A stretch of 64,000 nt of DNA from Vicinamibacteria bacterium (GCA_025994075.1 JAMQGV010000044.1:1-64000); one strand, 5' to 3'; numbered from the stretch's first letter, positions 46,006 through 56,963 are shown. The notes: a model not told the origin generated them from the sequence alone. Program-made: numbers and translations.

Positions 46006-47363
46006 ACGCGTTGCGCGCCGCGGCGGTGGCGCTCGCGCTCGCGGCGGCGGCCTGCGGCGGAGGCGGGGCCCCGGCTCCGCAGCCCGGCGCTCCGGGGGCT
46101 GCCCCGTCGCCCACGCCCTTCACCGGCCGCCCGAACGTGATCGTCGTGCTCGCCGACGACCTGGGCTGGGCCGACCTGTCGAGCTACGGGGCGGCGCAGA
46201 TCCGCACGCCGCACCTCGACCGCCTGGCGCAGGAGGGCGCGCGCTTCACCCAGTTCTACGTGGCCGCTCCCGTGTGCACGCCGTCGCGCGGCGCCCTGCT
46301 GACCGGCCTCTATCCGCCGCGCACCGGGATCGTCACCCAGCTCGCCGCGGGCGGAGAGGAGTCCGGCGCCGAAGGCGGGATGCCCGACACCGAGACGACG
46401 CTCGCCGAGGCCCTGCGCGACGCGGGCTACGCGACGGCGATGGTCGGCAAGTGGCACCTCGGGCAGCGCGCGGACTTCCTGCCCACCCGCCACGGCTTCG
46501 AGCGCTACTACGGCATTCCCACCGGCTACGACCTCAACGACATGCTCGACGGCGAGCGACCGGCCGCGGCGCCCGCTCTCGAGGAACTGACGCGGGCCTA
46601 CACCGCGAGAGCGCGGCAGTGGATCGGCGAGCTGAAGGACCGGCCGTTCTTCCTCTACTTCTCGCACCGCGCGCCGCACGTCCCGCTGGCCCCGTCCTCC
46701 AGCTTTGCCGGTCGCTCGGCGGGCGGCACCTACGGCGACGACGTCGAAGAGCTCGACTGGAGCGTGGGCCAGCTCGTCGAGGCGCTGCGCGAGCACGGCC
46801 TCGAGCGCCGCACGCTCGTGTTCTTCCTGTCCGACAACGGGCCGTGGCTCTCGCAGCGCGAGCAGGGCGGCAGCGCGGGCCCGCTCTACTCGGGCAAGGG
46901 CTCGCCGTTCGAAGGCGGCATCCGGGTGCCGGCGATCGCCTGGTGGCCGGGGCGCATTCCCGCGGCGCGCACGATCGCGGAGCCGGCCGGGGCGCTCGAC
47001 CTGCTGCCGACGCTGGTGCCGCTGGCGGGCGGCCGGCTGCGCGCCGACCGCGTCTACTACGGCGCCGACCTGATGCCGCTGCTCGCCGGCGACGTGACGC
47101 GCATCCCGGGCCCCGGGCAGGACGGCGGCCGCGAGTTCCTGTCCTTCTCGCGTGCCGAACCCGTGTCGCTGCGCTCGGGGCGCTACAAGTACGTGCGGCC
47201 CGGCTACTGGTCCGTCGTGCCCACGCTCTTCGACCTCGAAGCGGACCCCGGCGAGCGCAACGACCTCTACGCCGTCCGCCCCGAGCTGGCGGCCACCCTC
47301 CGCCAGCGGCTCATCGTGCTCGAGGACGAACTCTCCCAGGGCGCGCCGCCCCCGGTGCGCTGA
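46002..47363 (+). CDS. Sulfatase lipoprotein (Cys type, matured by FGE)
   Basis: 453 residues. Lipobox AAAC, then an alkaline-phosphatase-fold sulfatase: metal site VVLADDLGWADLS, formylglycine motif CTPSR (Cys92), AMVGKWHLG, FFLYFSHRAPHVPL and LSDNGPW. It resembles arylsulfatases. The upstream gene encodes the enzyme that modifies Cys92. Substrate, such as a sulfated sugar or a sulfated steroid, is unknown. GTG start overlapping the FGE stop. Confidence 0.93.
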   Translation: MNALRAAAVALALAAAACGGGGAPAPQPGAPGAAPSPTPFTGRPNVIVVLADDLGWADLSSYGAAQIRTPHLDRLAQEGARFTQFYVAAPVCTPSRGALLTGLYPPRTGIVTQLAAGGEESGAEGGMPDTETTLAEALRDAGYATAMVGKWHLGQRADFLPTRHGFERYYGIPTGYDLNDMLDGERPAAAPALEELTRAYTARARQWIGELKDRPFFLYFSHRAPHVPLAPSSSFAGRSAGGTYGDDVEELDWSVGQLVEALREHGLERRTLVFFLSDNGPWLSQREQGGSAGPLYSGKGSPFEGGIRVPAIAWWPGRIPAARTIAEPAGALDLLPTLVPLAGGRLRADRVYYGADLMPLLAGDVTRIPGPGQDGGREFLSFSRAEPVSLRSGRYKYVRPGYWSVVPTLFDLEADPGERNDLYAVRPELAATLRQRLIVLEDELSQGAPPPVR

Positions 47364-47369
47364 GCCGCT

Positions 47370-48803
47370 TCAGTCGCGGCAGCCGGCGCCGCGGCAATCG
47401 CGCTTGCGGCGCAGGCGATCGGAGAGGGACTGGAGCAGTTCCGGCGGCGCGTCCCGGTGCCGGCTGTCGAGCTGGTGCGGGTCGCCGCGCATGTCGTAGA
47501 GCTCGCGCTCGCCCGACTCCAGCTCGTGGTACATCCACTCGTCGGTGCGCAGTGCGCTGCTGCGCCCCTCGGGGCTGCTGAAGTACTCGACCATCACGTC
47601 CCGCCGCCACGGCGCGGCCTCGCCCCCGGGTTTCAGCAGCGGCGCCAGCGAGCGGCCGTCCATCGTCTCGGGAACCGGCAGTCCGGCGAGGTCGAGCAGC
47701 GTCGGTGCCAGGTCGACGTTGAGCGCGAAGTGGCGGCGCTCGGCGCCGGCGGGGACGCCCGGGCCGTGGATCACCAGCGGCACACGGATCGCCTCTTCGT
47801 AGTTGTTGGCCTTGCGCAGTGCGAGGCGGTGCTCGCCCATCAGGATCCCGTTGTCGGAGGTGAACATCACGTAGGTCTCGTCCGCGCGCTCCGTGCGGTG
47901 GAGCGCGGCCAGCACGTCGCGCAGCAGGTCCTCCGTGGCCAGCATCGAGGTGAAGCGAAGCCGCTTCTGGCGCAGGGCGCGGTCCTGCTCCGCGGCGTCG
48001 AGCAGCGGCGCGTTGCGCACCCAGGCCGGCTTGTCGCTCACGTCGTCTTCGTTGAACGACGGCGTGACCAGCGCGCGCCCGTCGAACCAGCGCCCGGCGT
48101 GCCGGTCGGGGGCCAGCATCGGGAAGTGGGGAGCGTAGGGCATCACGACCAGCAGGAACGGGTCGCTGCCCTCGGTCGCCTGGCGCAGGAAGCGCAGTGC
48201 CCGTGCCGCGAGCACGTCGTCGAGGTAGTCGCCGTCGGCTTCCCCGAACTCCACCCGTTCTCCGTCGTCGTTGAGCCAGTAGCCGAAATAGCGATCGGGG
48301 CGCAGCGCTTCCAGCGGGGCGACGAAGTAGTCCCAGCCGGCGGGCTTGTAGCTCTCGGCGACGCCCCGCGGGTAGCCGTTCACGTACTTGCCGACGAAGC
48401 CGGTGCGATAGCCCGCCCGCTTCAGGTGGGTGGCCATGGTGTCGGCCTCGAGGCCCGAGGCGACGAAGCCCTCGATGCCCCCGTGCGGCGGGGCCGTCAT
48501 CAGGACGCCGTGGTTGTGGGCGTAGCGGCCGGTCAGGATCGAGGCCCGGGACGGCGCGCACAACGCTGTGGTCACGTAGGCGCGCGGGAACGACACGCCG
48601 CCCTTGCGGAACTCGTCGCCCAGCCACGGCAGGTGCTCGAACAGCCGGACGTCGAGGTCGTCCGAGACCACGACCACGAAGCTGGGGCGCTTCGCCGCGG
48701 CGGGCGGGGTCGGGGCGGACGACGGCGCCGGCGGGGCCGCCGGGTTGCCGCCGCACCCGATCACGAGCACCAGCAGGCCGGCGAGGGCGATTCGGACGTT
48801 CAC
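47370..48803 (-). CDS. Second sulfatase lipoprotein
   Basis: 477 residues. Lipobox VIGC, then the sulfatase fold with metal Asp pair VVVSDDLDVR, formylglycine motif CAPSR (Cys82), FVGKYVNG, LVVMPYAPHFPML and FTSDNGILMGEHRL, the sugar-sulfatase (N-sulfoglucosamine/choline) type. It converges on the first sulfatase with only six bases between stop codons. Probably activated by the same FGE. GTG start at 48803, eight bases after TAGAAT. Confidence 0.92.
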   Translation of the reverse strand: MNVRIALAGLLVLVIGCGGNPAAPPAPSSAPTPPAAAKRPSFVVVVSDDLDVRLFEHLPWLGDEFRKGGVSFPRAYVTTALCAPSRASILTGRYAHNHGVLMTAPPHGGIEGFVASGLEADTMATHLKRAGYRTGFVGKYVNGYPRGVAESYKPAGWDYFVAPLEALRPDRYFGYWLNDDGERVEFGEADGDYLDDVLAARALRFLRQATEGSDPFLLVVMPYAPHFPMLAPDRHAGRWFDGRALVTPSFNEDDVSDKPAWVRNAPLLDAAEQDRALRQKRLRFTSMLATEDLLRDVLAALHRTERADETYVMFTSDNGILMGEHRLALRKANNYEEAIRVPLVIHGPGVPAGAERRHFALNVDLAPTLLDLAGLPVPETMDGRSLAPLLKPGGEAAPWRRDVMVEYFSSPEGRSSALRTDEWMYHELESGERELYDMRGDPHQLDSRHRDAPPELLQSLSDRLRRKRDCRGAGCRD

Positions 48804-48811
48804 AGGGCTGG

Positions 48812-48817
48812 ATTCTA
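48812..48817 (-). promoter_or_regulatory. -10 hexamer TAGAAT for the second sulfatase gene (leaderless)
   Basis: TAGAAT on the minus strand ends eight bases before the GTG at 48803, with no Shine-Dalgarno sequence between. Confidence 0.5.
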
Positions 48818-48904
48818 GGACGGGCAACCGGTCCGCTGCGTGCCGCCGCGGCACTTTCGTCGCACAATCGGCGGCACCGGCCATCCCCGGCCGCAGGAGA
48901 ACTC

Positions 48905-51568
48905 ATGCTCACGACCGCCCTCGCCCTGCTGCTGGCCGCGGCCCCCGCCGCGGCGCCTTTCGAACTCGTGCCCGGCGCCCGCTACGACGCCAGCGTTCCC
49001 GGCCCGCAGCAGGTGCTGGGCCACGACTTCGGCGCCGAGATCACGCCGCCGGACGGCATCGCGCTGTACGTGAAGGCGCTGGCCGCCGCGGCCCCCGATC
49101 GCACCCGGCTCGTCGAGTACGGGCGCTCCTGGCAGGGCCGCCCGCTGCACGTGCTGGCGATCGGCTCGCCGGAGCGGATCGCGCAGCTCGACGCGGTCAA
49201 GGCGAAGCTGGCCCGCTTCGCGGACCCACGGCAGCACACGGCCGGCGAAGGCGAGGCGCTGCTGAAGGAACTGCCGGTCGTCACCTGGCTGCTGCACTCG
49301 GTGCACGGCAACGAGATCAGCTCGTCCGACGCTGCACTCGCGCTGGCCCGCCACCTGCTGGCGGCGCAGGGCGATCCCGACGTCGACGCGGTGCTGCGCG
49401 AGTCGATCGTGCTGATCGACCCGCTGCAGAATCCCGACGGCCGCGCCCGCTACGTCGCCCAGAACCAGCTCGGGCGCGCGGCGGAGCCCGACGCCGAGCC
49501 GGCCTCGGCCGAACACGACGAGGGGTGGCCGGGCGGCCGCTCCAACCACTACCTGTTCGACATGAACCGCGACTGGTTCGCGCTGACCCAGCCCGAGACC
49601 CGCGGCCGCGTGAAGCTGGCCCTCGAGTGGTTCCCGCACGTCAGCGTCGACATGCACGAGATGGGCGGCGACTCCACCTACTACTTCGCGCCGCCGGCCG
49701 ATCCCGACAACCCGTACATCACCGAGGCCCAGCACCGCTGGTTCGACCGCTTCGGCCGCGCCAACGCCGACCGCTTCGACGGCCGCGGCTTCGCCTACTT
49801 CGTGCGCGAGGTGTTCGACTCGTTCTACCCCGGCTACGGCGAGAGCTGGCCGATCTTCCAGGGCGCGGTCGGCATGACCTACGAGCAGGCGTCGGCTCGC
49901 GGCCTGCGCTGGCGCCGCACCGACGACACCGTGCTGACCTATGCGCAGACGGTGCTCCAGCACGCCACCGCGTCGCTGCAGACCGCCGTGACCGCCGCGA
50001 AGAACCGCGAGGCGCTGCTGCGCGACTACCTCGAGTACCGCCGCTCCGCGGTCGCGGCCGCCGGCCCCGGCCCGCGCGAGTACGTCCTCGTGGCCGGCGG
50101 CGACCCGTCGCGCGCCGCGCGGCTGGCGGCGCTGCTCGCGTTCCAGGGCGTCGAGGTGCGGCGCGCCGAGGAGCCGGTCAAGCTCGGCACCCGCACGCTG
50201 CCCGCGGGCTCGTACCTGGTCTCGGCCGCGCAGCCGGCGGGCCGTCTCGTGCGCAACCTGCTCGAGGCCCACGTCCCGCTGCCCGAGGAGTTCGTCAAGC
50301 GCCAGCTCCAGCGCCGCGCCGACCGCCTGCGCGACGAGATCTACGACGTCACGGCCTGGAGCCTGCCGCTGCTGTTCGACGTCGAGGCGGTCGGCTCCGA
50401 CCGCGCGCTCGCGGTGAAGGCGAGCCCGGTCGCCGGCGTGATCGACGACTTCGGCTTGCCCGCGCCCGCCGCGCCCGCGAAGGCGCTGCCCGCGGCGCGC
50501 GTCGGCTACCTGCTGCCGTGGGGTTCGGCCGCCGCCGAGACGGTGGCCGAGGCGCTGCGCGCGGGGCTCAAGGGCCGCGTCGCCGGCGACACGTTCAAGC
50601 TGGCGGGCCGCGACTACGGCGTCGGCGCCGTGCTGTTCCGCGCCTCGGAGAACGGGCCGGGCCTCGCCGCCGCGCTGGGCGCGATCGCCGGCCGCCACGG
50701 CGCCGAGGTCGTCGCCGTCGACAGCGGCTACGTCGACGACGGCATCTCGCTGGGCAGCGGCGAGGTGCAGCCGCTGCGCGCCCCGCGCGTCCTCTTGCTG
50801 TGGGACGCCCCGGCCTCGTCGCTGTCGGCGGGCTGGACGCGCTGGGTGCTGGAGCGCCGCTTCGGCCAGGCGGCGACAGTGGTGCGCACGAACACCCTGC
50901 GCCGGGTCGACCTGCGCCGCTTCGACGTGATCGTGATCCCCTCGGGCGACTACTCCGCGGCCCTCGCCGGCGAAGGGGTGCGACGGCTGAAGGACTGGGT
51001 CCGCACCGGCGGCACGCTGATCACGCTGGGCGAGGCCTCGCGCTGGGCCGCGAAGGAGAAGGTCGGCCTGCTCGCCACCCGCACCGAGCTCAAGGGCGGC
51101 AGCCCCGAGGTCGAGGAGGAGGAGGGCGGCGCCGACAAGGGGAAGAAGCCGGCCGCCGCCAAGGACGACAAGCCCTTCGACTACGACAAGGCGATCACGC
51201 CGGACAAGGAGCGCCCCGACCTGACCCCGGGAGCGCTGCTGCGGGTGATGCTCGAGACTCATCACTGGCTGGCCGCGGGCCACGACGGGGAGACGGCGGC
51301 GCTGGTCGAGAGCCAGCGCGTCTTCACGCCGATCAAGCTCGACGAGGGCCGCAACGTCGGCACCTACGCCGAGGCCGACAAGCTGGTGCTGTCGGGCCTC
51401 GCCTGGGACGAGGCGAAGAAGCAGCTCGCCCGCAAGTCGTACCTGATCCACCAGCCGATGGGCGAGGGGCACGTGGTCGCCTTCGCCGAGGACCCCAACT
51501 ACCGCGGCTACACCGAGGCGACGTCCCTGCTGTTCATGAACGCCGTGCTGTTCGGGCCGGCGTTCTGA
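48905..51568 (+). CDS. M14-family zinc carboxypeptidase, exported
   Basis: 887 residues. Signal peptide. The M14 domain occupies about residues 50-360: zinc ligands HGNE (His134, Glu137) and HEMG (His251), catalytic Glu327 in MTYEQ, NPDGR for substrate recognition. The remaining 500 residues form a Rossmann/amidotransferase-like region (DVIVIPSGDYSAALAGEGVR, LITLGEASRW) and end with FAEDPNYRGYTEATSLLFMN. This long form is typical of Acidobacteriota and Bacteroidota. It acts on peptides in the periplasm. AGGAGA precedes the ATG. Followed two bases later by a nucleotide-carrier-like gene. Confidence 0.93.
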   Translation: MLTTALALLLAAAPAAAPFELVPGARYDASVPGPQQVLGHDFGAEITPPDGIALYVKALAAAAPDRTRLVEYGRSWQGRPLHVLAIGSPERIAQLDAVKAKLARFADPRQHTAGEGEALLKELPVVTWLLHSVHGNEISSSDAALALARHLLAAQGDPDVDAVLRESIVLIDPLQNPDGRARYVAQNQLGRAAEPDAEPASAEHDEGWPGGRSNHYLFDMNRDWFALTQPETRGRVKLALEWFPHVSVDMHEMGGDSTYYFAPPADPDNPYITEAQHRWFDRFGRANADRFDGRGFAYFVREVFDSFYPGYGESWPIFQGAVGMTYEQASARGLRWRRTDDTVLTYAQTVLQHATASLQTAVTAAKNREALLRDYLEYRRSAVAAAGPGPREYVLVAGGDPSRAARLAALLAFQGVEVRRAEEPVKLGTRTLPAGSYLVSAAQPAGRLVRNLLEAHVPLPEEFVKRQLQRRADRLRDEIYDVTAWSLPLLFDVEAVGSDRALAVKASPVAGVIDDFGLPAPAAPAKALPAARVGYLLPWGSAAAETVAEALRAGLKGRVAGDTFKLAGRDYGVGAVLFRASENGPGLAAALGAIAGRHGAEVVAVDSGYVDDGISLGSGEVQPLRAPRVLLLWDAPASSLSAGWTRWVLERRFGQAATVVRTNTLRRVDLRRFDVIVIPSGDYSAALAGEGVRRLKDWVRTGGTLITLGEASRWAAKEKVGLLATRTELKGGSPEVEEEEGGADKGKKPAAAKDDKPFDYDKAITPDKERPDLTPGALLRVMLETHHWLAAGHDGETAALVESQRVFTPIKLDEGRNVGTYAEADKLVLSGLAWDEAKKQLARKSYLIHQPMGEGHVVAFAEDPNYRGYTEATSLLFMNAVLFGPAF

Positions 51569-51570
51569 CC

Positions 51571-52938
51571 GTGGCGACGCCCGCGGGCCCCGAGCGGGAG
51601 CGCCGCCTCGTCGACCGCCTGCTGGCGGCCTTTTCCGAGGTGCGTCCTGGCGAAGGCCCGCGGGCGTTGCTGATGCTCGCCAACATCTTCCTGATCCTGG
51701 TCGCCTACTACGTGATCAAGACGGTGCGCGAGCCGCTGATCCTCAACACCGAGGTGCCGGGCTTCCTGCAGGCGCTCGGCATCCGCGGCCCGGCCGAGGT
51801 CAAGGCCTACGCGGCTGCAGGGCAGGCGCTGGTGCTGATGGTGTTCGTGCCCACCTACTCGTGGTTCGCTTCTCGCGTCGACCACGTCAAGCTGATCGTC
51901 GGCGTGACGCTGTTCTTCTTCGCCAACGTGGTGGGCTTCGCGCTGGCCGTCTCGGCCGGCGTGCCGTTCGTCGGCGTCGCGTTCTACGTGTGGGTCGGCT
52001 TCTTCAGCCTGTCGGTGATCGCCCAGTTCTGGTCGTACGCCAACGACATCTACTCGCGCGAGGTCGGCAACCGGCTGTTTCCCGTGATCGGCATCGGGAT
52101 GACCGCGGGCACCCCGGTCGGGGCCTGGATCGCCGGCGAGCTGTTCGCGGCGCACGTGCCGGTGCCCTACATGCTCTACTTCGCGGCGGCGCTGCTGCTG
52201 TGCAGCCTCGCCCTCTACCGCGTCGTGCACCGCGACGCCCACGCCGCCGGCCACGGGCCGCAGCCGGGCGCCGCGCTGGAGCAGAGCGACGGCTTCGCGC
52301 TCGTGTTCCGCAACCCCTACATCCTGCTGGCCGCCGTGCTGCTGGTCGTGCTCAACGTCGTCAACACGACCGGCGAGTACATCCTGAGCAGCCTGGTGGT
52401 GGAGCAGGCGCGGGCCCTGGCCGCCGCCGACCCGTCGTTCGACCGCAACGGCTTCGTCGGCGCCTTCTACGGCCACTTCTTCTTCTGGGTCAACGTCGGC
52501 TCGGTCGTGCTGCAGGCCTTCGTCGCCTCGCGGATCGTCAAGCGCTGGGGCTTCGCCGGCGTGCTGTTCGCGCTGCCGGTGATCGCGCTGGGCGCCTACG
52601 GCCTGATCGCCGCCGGTGCGACGCTCGCGCTGGTGCGCTGGATGAAGACCGCCGAGAACGCGACCGACTACTCGATCATGAACACCGCGCGCCAGCTCCT
52701 GTGGCTGCCGACCAGCCGCGAGGAGAAGTACAAGGCCAAGCAGGCCGTCGACGCCTTCTTCGTGCGGCTGGGCGACCTGGCGGCGGCGCTCGTCGTCTAC
52801 GCCGGCACCGCCTGGGCGGCGCTGGGACCGAGCGGCTTCGCGCTCGTCAACCTCGTGTTCATCGTGCTCTGGCTGGCCCTGGCCGCCCTGCTCGTGCGGC
52901 GCAACCACGAGCTGTGCGCGAAGGTCGGCTGCGCCTGA
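51571..52938 (+). CDS. Npt1/Npt2-type nucleotide (ATP/ADP translocase-like) transporter
   Basis: 455 residues with about 11-12 membrane helices. ALLMLANIFLILVAYYVIKT and VREPLILNTEVPGFL at the start and VGNRLFPVIGIGMTAGTPVG later match the ATP:ADP antiporter (AAA/NTT) family. Parasites use such carriers to steal ATP; free-living relatives of unknown substrate are also known in Acidobacteriota. The Lys/Glu residues that bind nucleotide cannot be checked here. The start is GTG 51571, two bases after the peptidase stop; a peptide-digestion link is speculative. Confidence 0.85.
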   Translation: MATPAGPERERRLVDRLLAAFSEVRPGEGPRALLMLANIFLILVAYYVIKTVREPLILNTEVPGFLQALGIRGPAEVKAYAAAGQALVLMVFVPTYSWFASRVDHVKLIVGVTLFFFANVVGFALAVSAGVPFVGVAFYVWVGFFSLSVIAQFWSYANDIYSREVGNRLFPVIGIGMTAGTPVGAWIAGELFAAHVPVPYMLYFAAALLLCSLALYRVVHRDAHAAGHGPQPGAALEQSDGFALVFRNPYILLAAVLLVVLNVVNTTGEYILSSLVVEQARALAAADPSFDRNGFVGAFYGHFFFWVNVGSVVLQAFVASRIVKRWGFAGVLFALPVIALGAYGLIAAGATLALVRWMKTAENATDYSIMNTARQLLWLPTSREEKYKAKQAVDAFFVRLGDLAAALVVYAGTAWAALGPSGFALVNLVFIVLWLALAALLVRRNHELCAKVGCA

Positions 52939-52947
52939 AGCACGTCG

Positions 52948-52973
52948 GGGTCCGACGCCCGCGCGCCGGACCC
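52948..52973. terminator. Hairpin between convergent genes
   Basis: GGGTCCG (52948-52954) pairs with CGGACCC (52967-52973). It lies between the stop codons of the carrier (+) and osmC (-), so it may end transcripts from both sides. No T run follows in either direction. Confidence 0.4.
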
Positions 52974-52986
52974 GGGACGCGCCGCG

Positions 52987-53556
52987 CTACGCCTCGAGGG
53001 TGACCTCGACCGGCACGCCGTGGCTGACCACGTCGAACACCGGCGAGCGCTGCTGGGCGACGCGCACCAGCTCCTCGAGCGTCTCGCGCGGGGCGTCGGC
53101 CTCGATCCGGAACTTCACGCGGATGCGCTCGTAGCCGTTGCGCACCTCGTCCGAGAGGCCGAGCAGGCCGCGCACGTCGAGGTCGCCCTCGAAGGTCGAC
53201 TCGACCGCGTCGAGCGCGATGCCGCGGGCCGCCGCGTGCAGCACCATCGAGGTCGTCAGGCAGCCGGCCAGCGCGTGCAGCACGAACTCGACCGGGTTGG
53301 CGCCGCGGTTCTCGCCGAGCAGCACCGGCGGCTCGTCGTTGTCGAACACGAACGCGCTCGCGCGCGACGTGTCCTCCTGCCCCGCGCCGTAGAAGTCGCG
53401 GATCGTCGAGCGGTTGAGGCCGCCGCCGAGCCACTTGTTGCGGTTGCGGAACTGGAACCGGGCCAGGCCCGGCTGGGACCGGATCGCCTTCACGGTCGAG
53501 AAGATCTGCTCCACGCTCAGGCCGTTGCAGGTGGCCGCGGGGGTCGCCGTCGTCAT
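52987..53556 (-). CDS. OsmC-family protein
   Basis: 189 residues. OsmC/Ohr fold: [20 protein letters not shown], then [26 protein letters not shown] with the peroxidatic Cys99, and [20 protein letters not shown]. The resolving Cys of OsmC/Ohr, expected before 'PV' near residue 170, is Ser ([12 protein letters not shown]), so it may work through another thiol or bind rather than reduce a peroxide. Cytoplasmic. A sigma-54 promoter and two palindromes lie upstream, beside the gene for a sigma-54 activator. Shine-Dalgarno GAGGATG with ATG at 53556. Confidence 0.88.
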   Translation of the reverse strand: MTTATPAATCNGLSVEQIFSTVKAIRSQPGLARFQFRNRNKWLGGGLNRSTIRDFYGAGQEDTSRASAFVFDNDEPPVLLGENRGANPVEFVLHALAGCLTTSMVLHAAARGIALDAVESTFEGDLDVRGLLGLSDEVRNGYERIRVKFRIEADAPRETLEELVRVAQQRSPVFDVVSHGVPVEVTLEA

Positions 53557-53610
53557 CGCTTCATCCTCCTCGCGCGCTCGCTGGTGGCGCGCTGTCTGGT
53601 CGCAGGAAGA

Positions 53611-53626
53611 GGCGAGGCCCGTGCCA
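53611..53626 (-). promoter_or_regulatory. Sigma-54 promoter for osmC
   Basis: On the minus strand TGGCACG (53626-53620) is identical to the -24 consensus. The -12 element is TCGCC, with the GC dinucleotide exactly 11 bases after the GG pair, as required. Transcription would start near 53600, leaving a leader of about 44 bases with a Shine-Dalgarno sequence. Confidence 0.7.
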
Positions 53627-53703
53627 GGCCGGGTGGGTGGTTCGAAGTGACGGACGCGACGGGAGTTGGGCGAAAGACGCGGGCGCGCCGTACGACGCGG
53701 GAC

Positions 53704-53734
53704 CTCGCGTCCGCGCGAGATCTCGCGCCGGCGA

Positions 53735-53747
<13 letters not shown>
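53704..53747. promoter_or_regulatory. Enhancer-type palindromes for the sigma-54 activator
   Basis: GCGCGAGATCTCGCGC (53713-53728) is a perfect 16-bp palindrome; CGAGATCTCG (53738-53747) is a second, 22 bases away centre to centre. A degenerate third repeat (CTCGCG/CGCGAG) spans 53704-53719. They lie about 110-145 bases upstream of the predicted osmC start site and overlap the end of the activator gene. Confidence 0.65.
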
Positions 53748-55261
<1,514 letters not shown>

Positions 55262-55266
55262 GGGGC

Positions 55267-55272
55267 AGTCTA
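55267..55272 (-). promoter_or_regulatory. -10 hexamer TAGACT for the sigma-54 activator gene (leaderless)
   Basis: TAGACT on the minus strand ends five bases before the ATG at 55261, in a 29-base gap after the DsbB-like gene. Confidence 0.45.
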
Positions 55273-55290
55273 ACGGCGCCCCGCCGCCCT

Positions 55291-56757
55291 TCAGCGCGGG
55301 AAGGCGACGACCGCGCCGTCCTCCTGCAGCACCAGCCACGCGTCGTCGCGCAGGGCGAGGCCCACGGGCCGCGAGAGCCCGTCGAGACCGCGGGCGGCGA
55401 CGACCTCGCGGGTCGCGAGGTCGATCTCGAGCAGGGTGGAGAACGCCGCCGAGAGCGCGTGGAGCCGCCCGTCCGCGATCGCCAGGCCGGTCACGAAGTA
55501 CTCGTCGAGCGAGCGCGCTTCGCCGGCCAGGGCGAGCCCGGGGCCGAGGGCCGGGAGGAACTCCTCGGCGAGCGTCATGTCCGAGCGCTCGAAGCGCGAC
55601 ACCACCAGCCGCCGGTGCCGCGCGTTGGGCACGCTCGCCGTCAGCAGCGACGGCCGCGCGGGGTCGAAGGCGAGGGCGGCGACGTGGTTCATCCGCGCCC
55701 GCACCGTCGCGAAGCGGCCGCGCGCCCGCTCCTCGAAGCGCTCGCCGCCGGCCAGGAAGTGGCGCCAGTTCTTCGCCGCGTCCCCACGCTCGACCTCCGC
55801 GAGCGTGGCGAAGCTCTTGCTCTCGGTCAGCGCGACGAGCGTCGTCGCGTCGACCCAGGCGACGCCGACGAGGCCGCGGCCGAGGTCCACCGAGTAGCCG
55901 GGGTCGAGCCGCGCCGAGTGCTCGATGCGGGCCAGGTCGGCGTCGAGCACGGCCACCTGGTGGCGGCCGGTGACGACGGCGAAGCGGCCGCTCGCCGGGT
56001 CGCGGGCGAAGTCCGCCGGCGTGCCGTCGAGCCCCGCCGCGATCCGGGTCCGCGAGCCGGCCGCGACCCGCGCCAGGCCGCGCAGCGGGCCGCGAGCCGG
56101 GTCCGCGTCGAGGCCGTCGATCGAGGGCGAAGCGAACGCGTAGCGCCCGCGCAGCGAGATCGCGGCAGGCTCCCACTCCTCGAGCGACCAGATCCAGGTC
56201 TTCGGGTCGAACGAGAAGCGCACCGGGTCGCTCTGGCCCATGTACGGGGGCGGCCCGGTCGAGGTGAACGCCTGGGCGACGTTGCCCGCGACCGCGAACA
56301 GGAAGACGACGATCGCCAGGCGGCCGAGCGGCCCGGGGTCGCGCGGCTCGGCGGTGGCCGCGCCGTCGCGCATCGCCATCAGCAGCAGGCCGATCGCCAC
56401 GACGAAGACCCAGAAGATGAACGCGGACCAGGTGTAGGTGTGGGCGCCGAAGAACTCGCCGGCGAAACCCTGGCCGACGTCGCGCGCCCAGTGCAGCGCC
56501 GAGTGGCGCACGCCCATGTAGATGCCGTGTGCCGAGATCAGCAGCGCGAGGCCCACGTAGCGCGGGCGCGGGCCGAAGCGCAGGATGAAGGCGCAGCACA
56601 GCGCCACCAGCGTCATCGCCGTGCGCTGCTGCCAGCACAGCACGCAGGGCGACTCGCCGTGGGCGAAGCCGAGCCACCAGGCGGCGACCCCGATCGGAGC
56701 GATCGAGACGAGGAGCAGCAGCGCCGCGAGCAGGCGGTACAGGGGCTCGTTGCGCAC
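55291..56757 (-). CDS. DsbB-like membrane domain fused to a propeller-like domain
   Basis: 488 residues. Residues 1-190 hold five membrane helices with the DsbB/VKOR-type motif [10 protein letters not shown] in the first periplasmic loop. A second Cys pair expected in the later periplasmic loop is absent, so electron relay to a DsbA partner may be incomplete or use other residues. Residues 200-488 look like a periplasmic beta-propeller ([32 protein letters not shown]-like). I do not know this fusion. It follows a 55-residue membrane protein by three bases. GTG start at 56757. Confidence 0.75.
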   Translation of the reverse strand: MRNEPLYRLLAALLLLVSIAPIGVAAWWLGFAHGESPCVLCWQQRTAMTLVALCCAFILRFGPRPRYVGLALLISAHGIYMGVRHSALHWARDVGQGFAGEFFGAHTYTWSAFIFWVFVVAIGLLLMAMRDGAATAEPRDPGPLGRLAIVVFLFAVAGNVAQAFTSTGPPPYMGQSDPVRFSFDPKTWIWSLEEWEPAAISLRGRYAFASPSIDGLDADPARGPLRGLARVAAGSRTRIAAGLDGTPADFARDPASGRFAVVTGRHQVAVLDADLARIEHSARLDPGYSVDLGRGLVGVAWVDATTLVALTESKSFATLAEVERGDAAKNWRHFLAGGERFEERARGRFATVRARMNHVAALAFDPARPSLLTASVPNARHRRLVVSRFERSDMTLAEEFLPALGPGLALAGEARSLDEYFVTGLAIADGRLHALSAAFSTLLEIDLATREVVAARGLDGLSRPVGLALRDDAWLVLQEDGAVVAFPR

Positions 56758-56760
56758 GGG

Positions 56761-56928
56761 TCAGTAGTTGAAGGGCGGCAGCACGGACGTCCGCGAGCCG
56801 ACGAAGAAGAGGAACACGGTCAGCGCCGCGCAGAAGAGCAGCAGCCGGAAGGCCAGCGCCTCCTTGTCCGGCCGCCGCAGGACCAGCACGCCCGTCACGA
56901 AGATGAGGACGAAGTTGAGGAACTCCAT
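56761..56928 (-). CDS. Small membrane protein
   Basis: 55 residues with two membrane spans ([38 protein letters not shown]) and a C-terminal PPFNY. I do not recognise it. It ends three bases before the GTG of the DsbB-like gene, so the two are probably one operon. A longer in-frame start at 56967 is possible but less likely because it enters the sigma factor gene. Confidence 0.6.
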   Translation of the reverse strand: MEFLNFVLIFVTGVLVLRRPDKEALAFRLLLFCAALTVFLFFVGSRTSVLPPFNY

Positions 56929-56963
56929 GGCGAGGCCGACGCTACGCCTCGCCGCCGGCGGGT

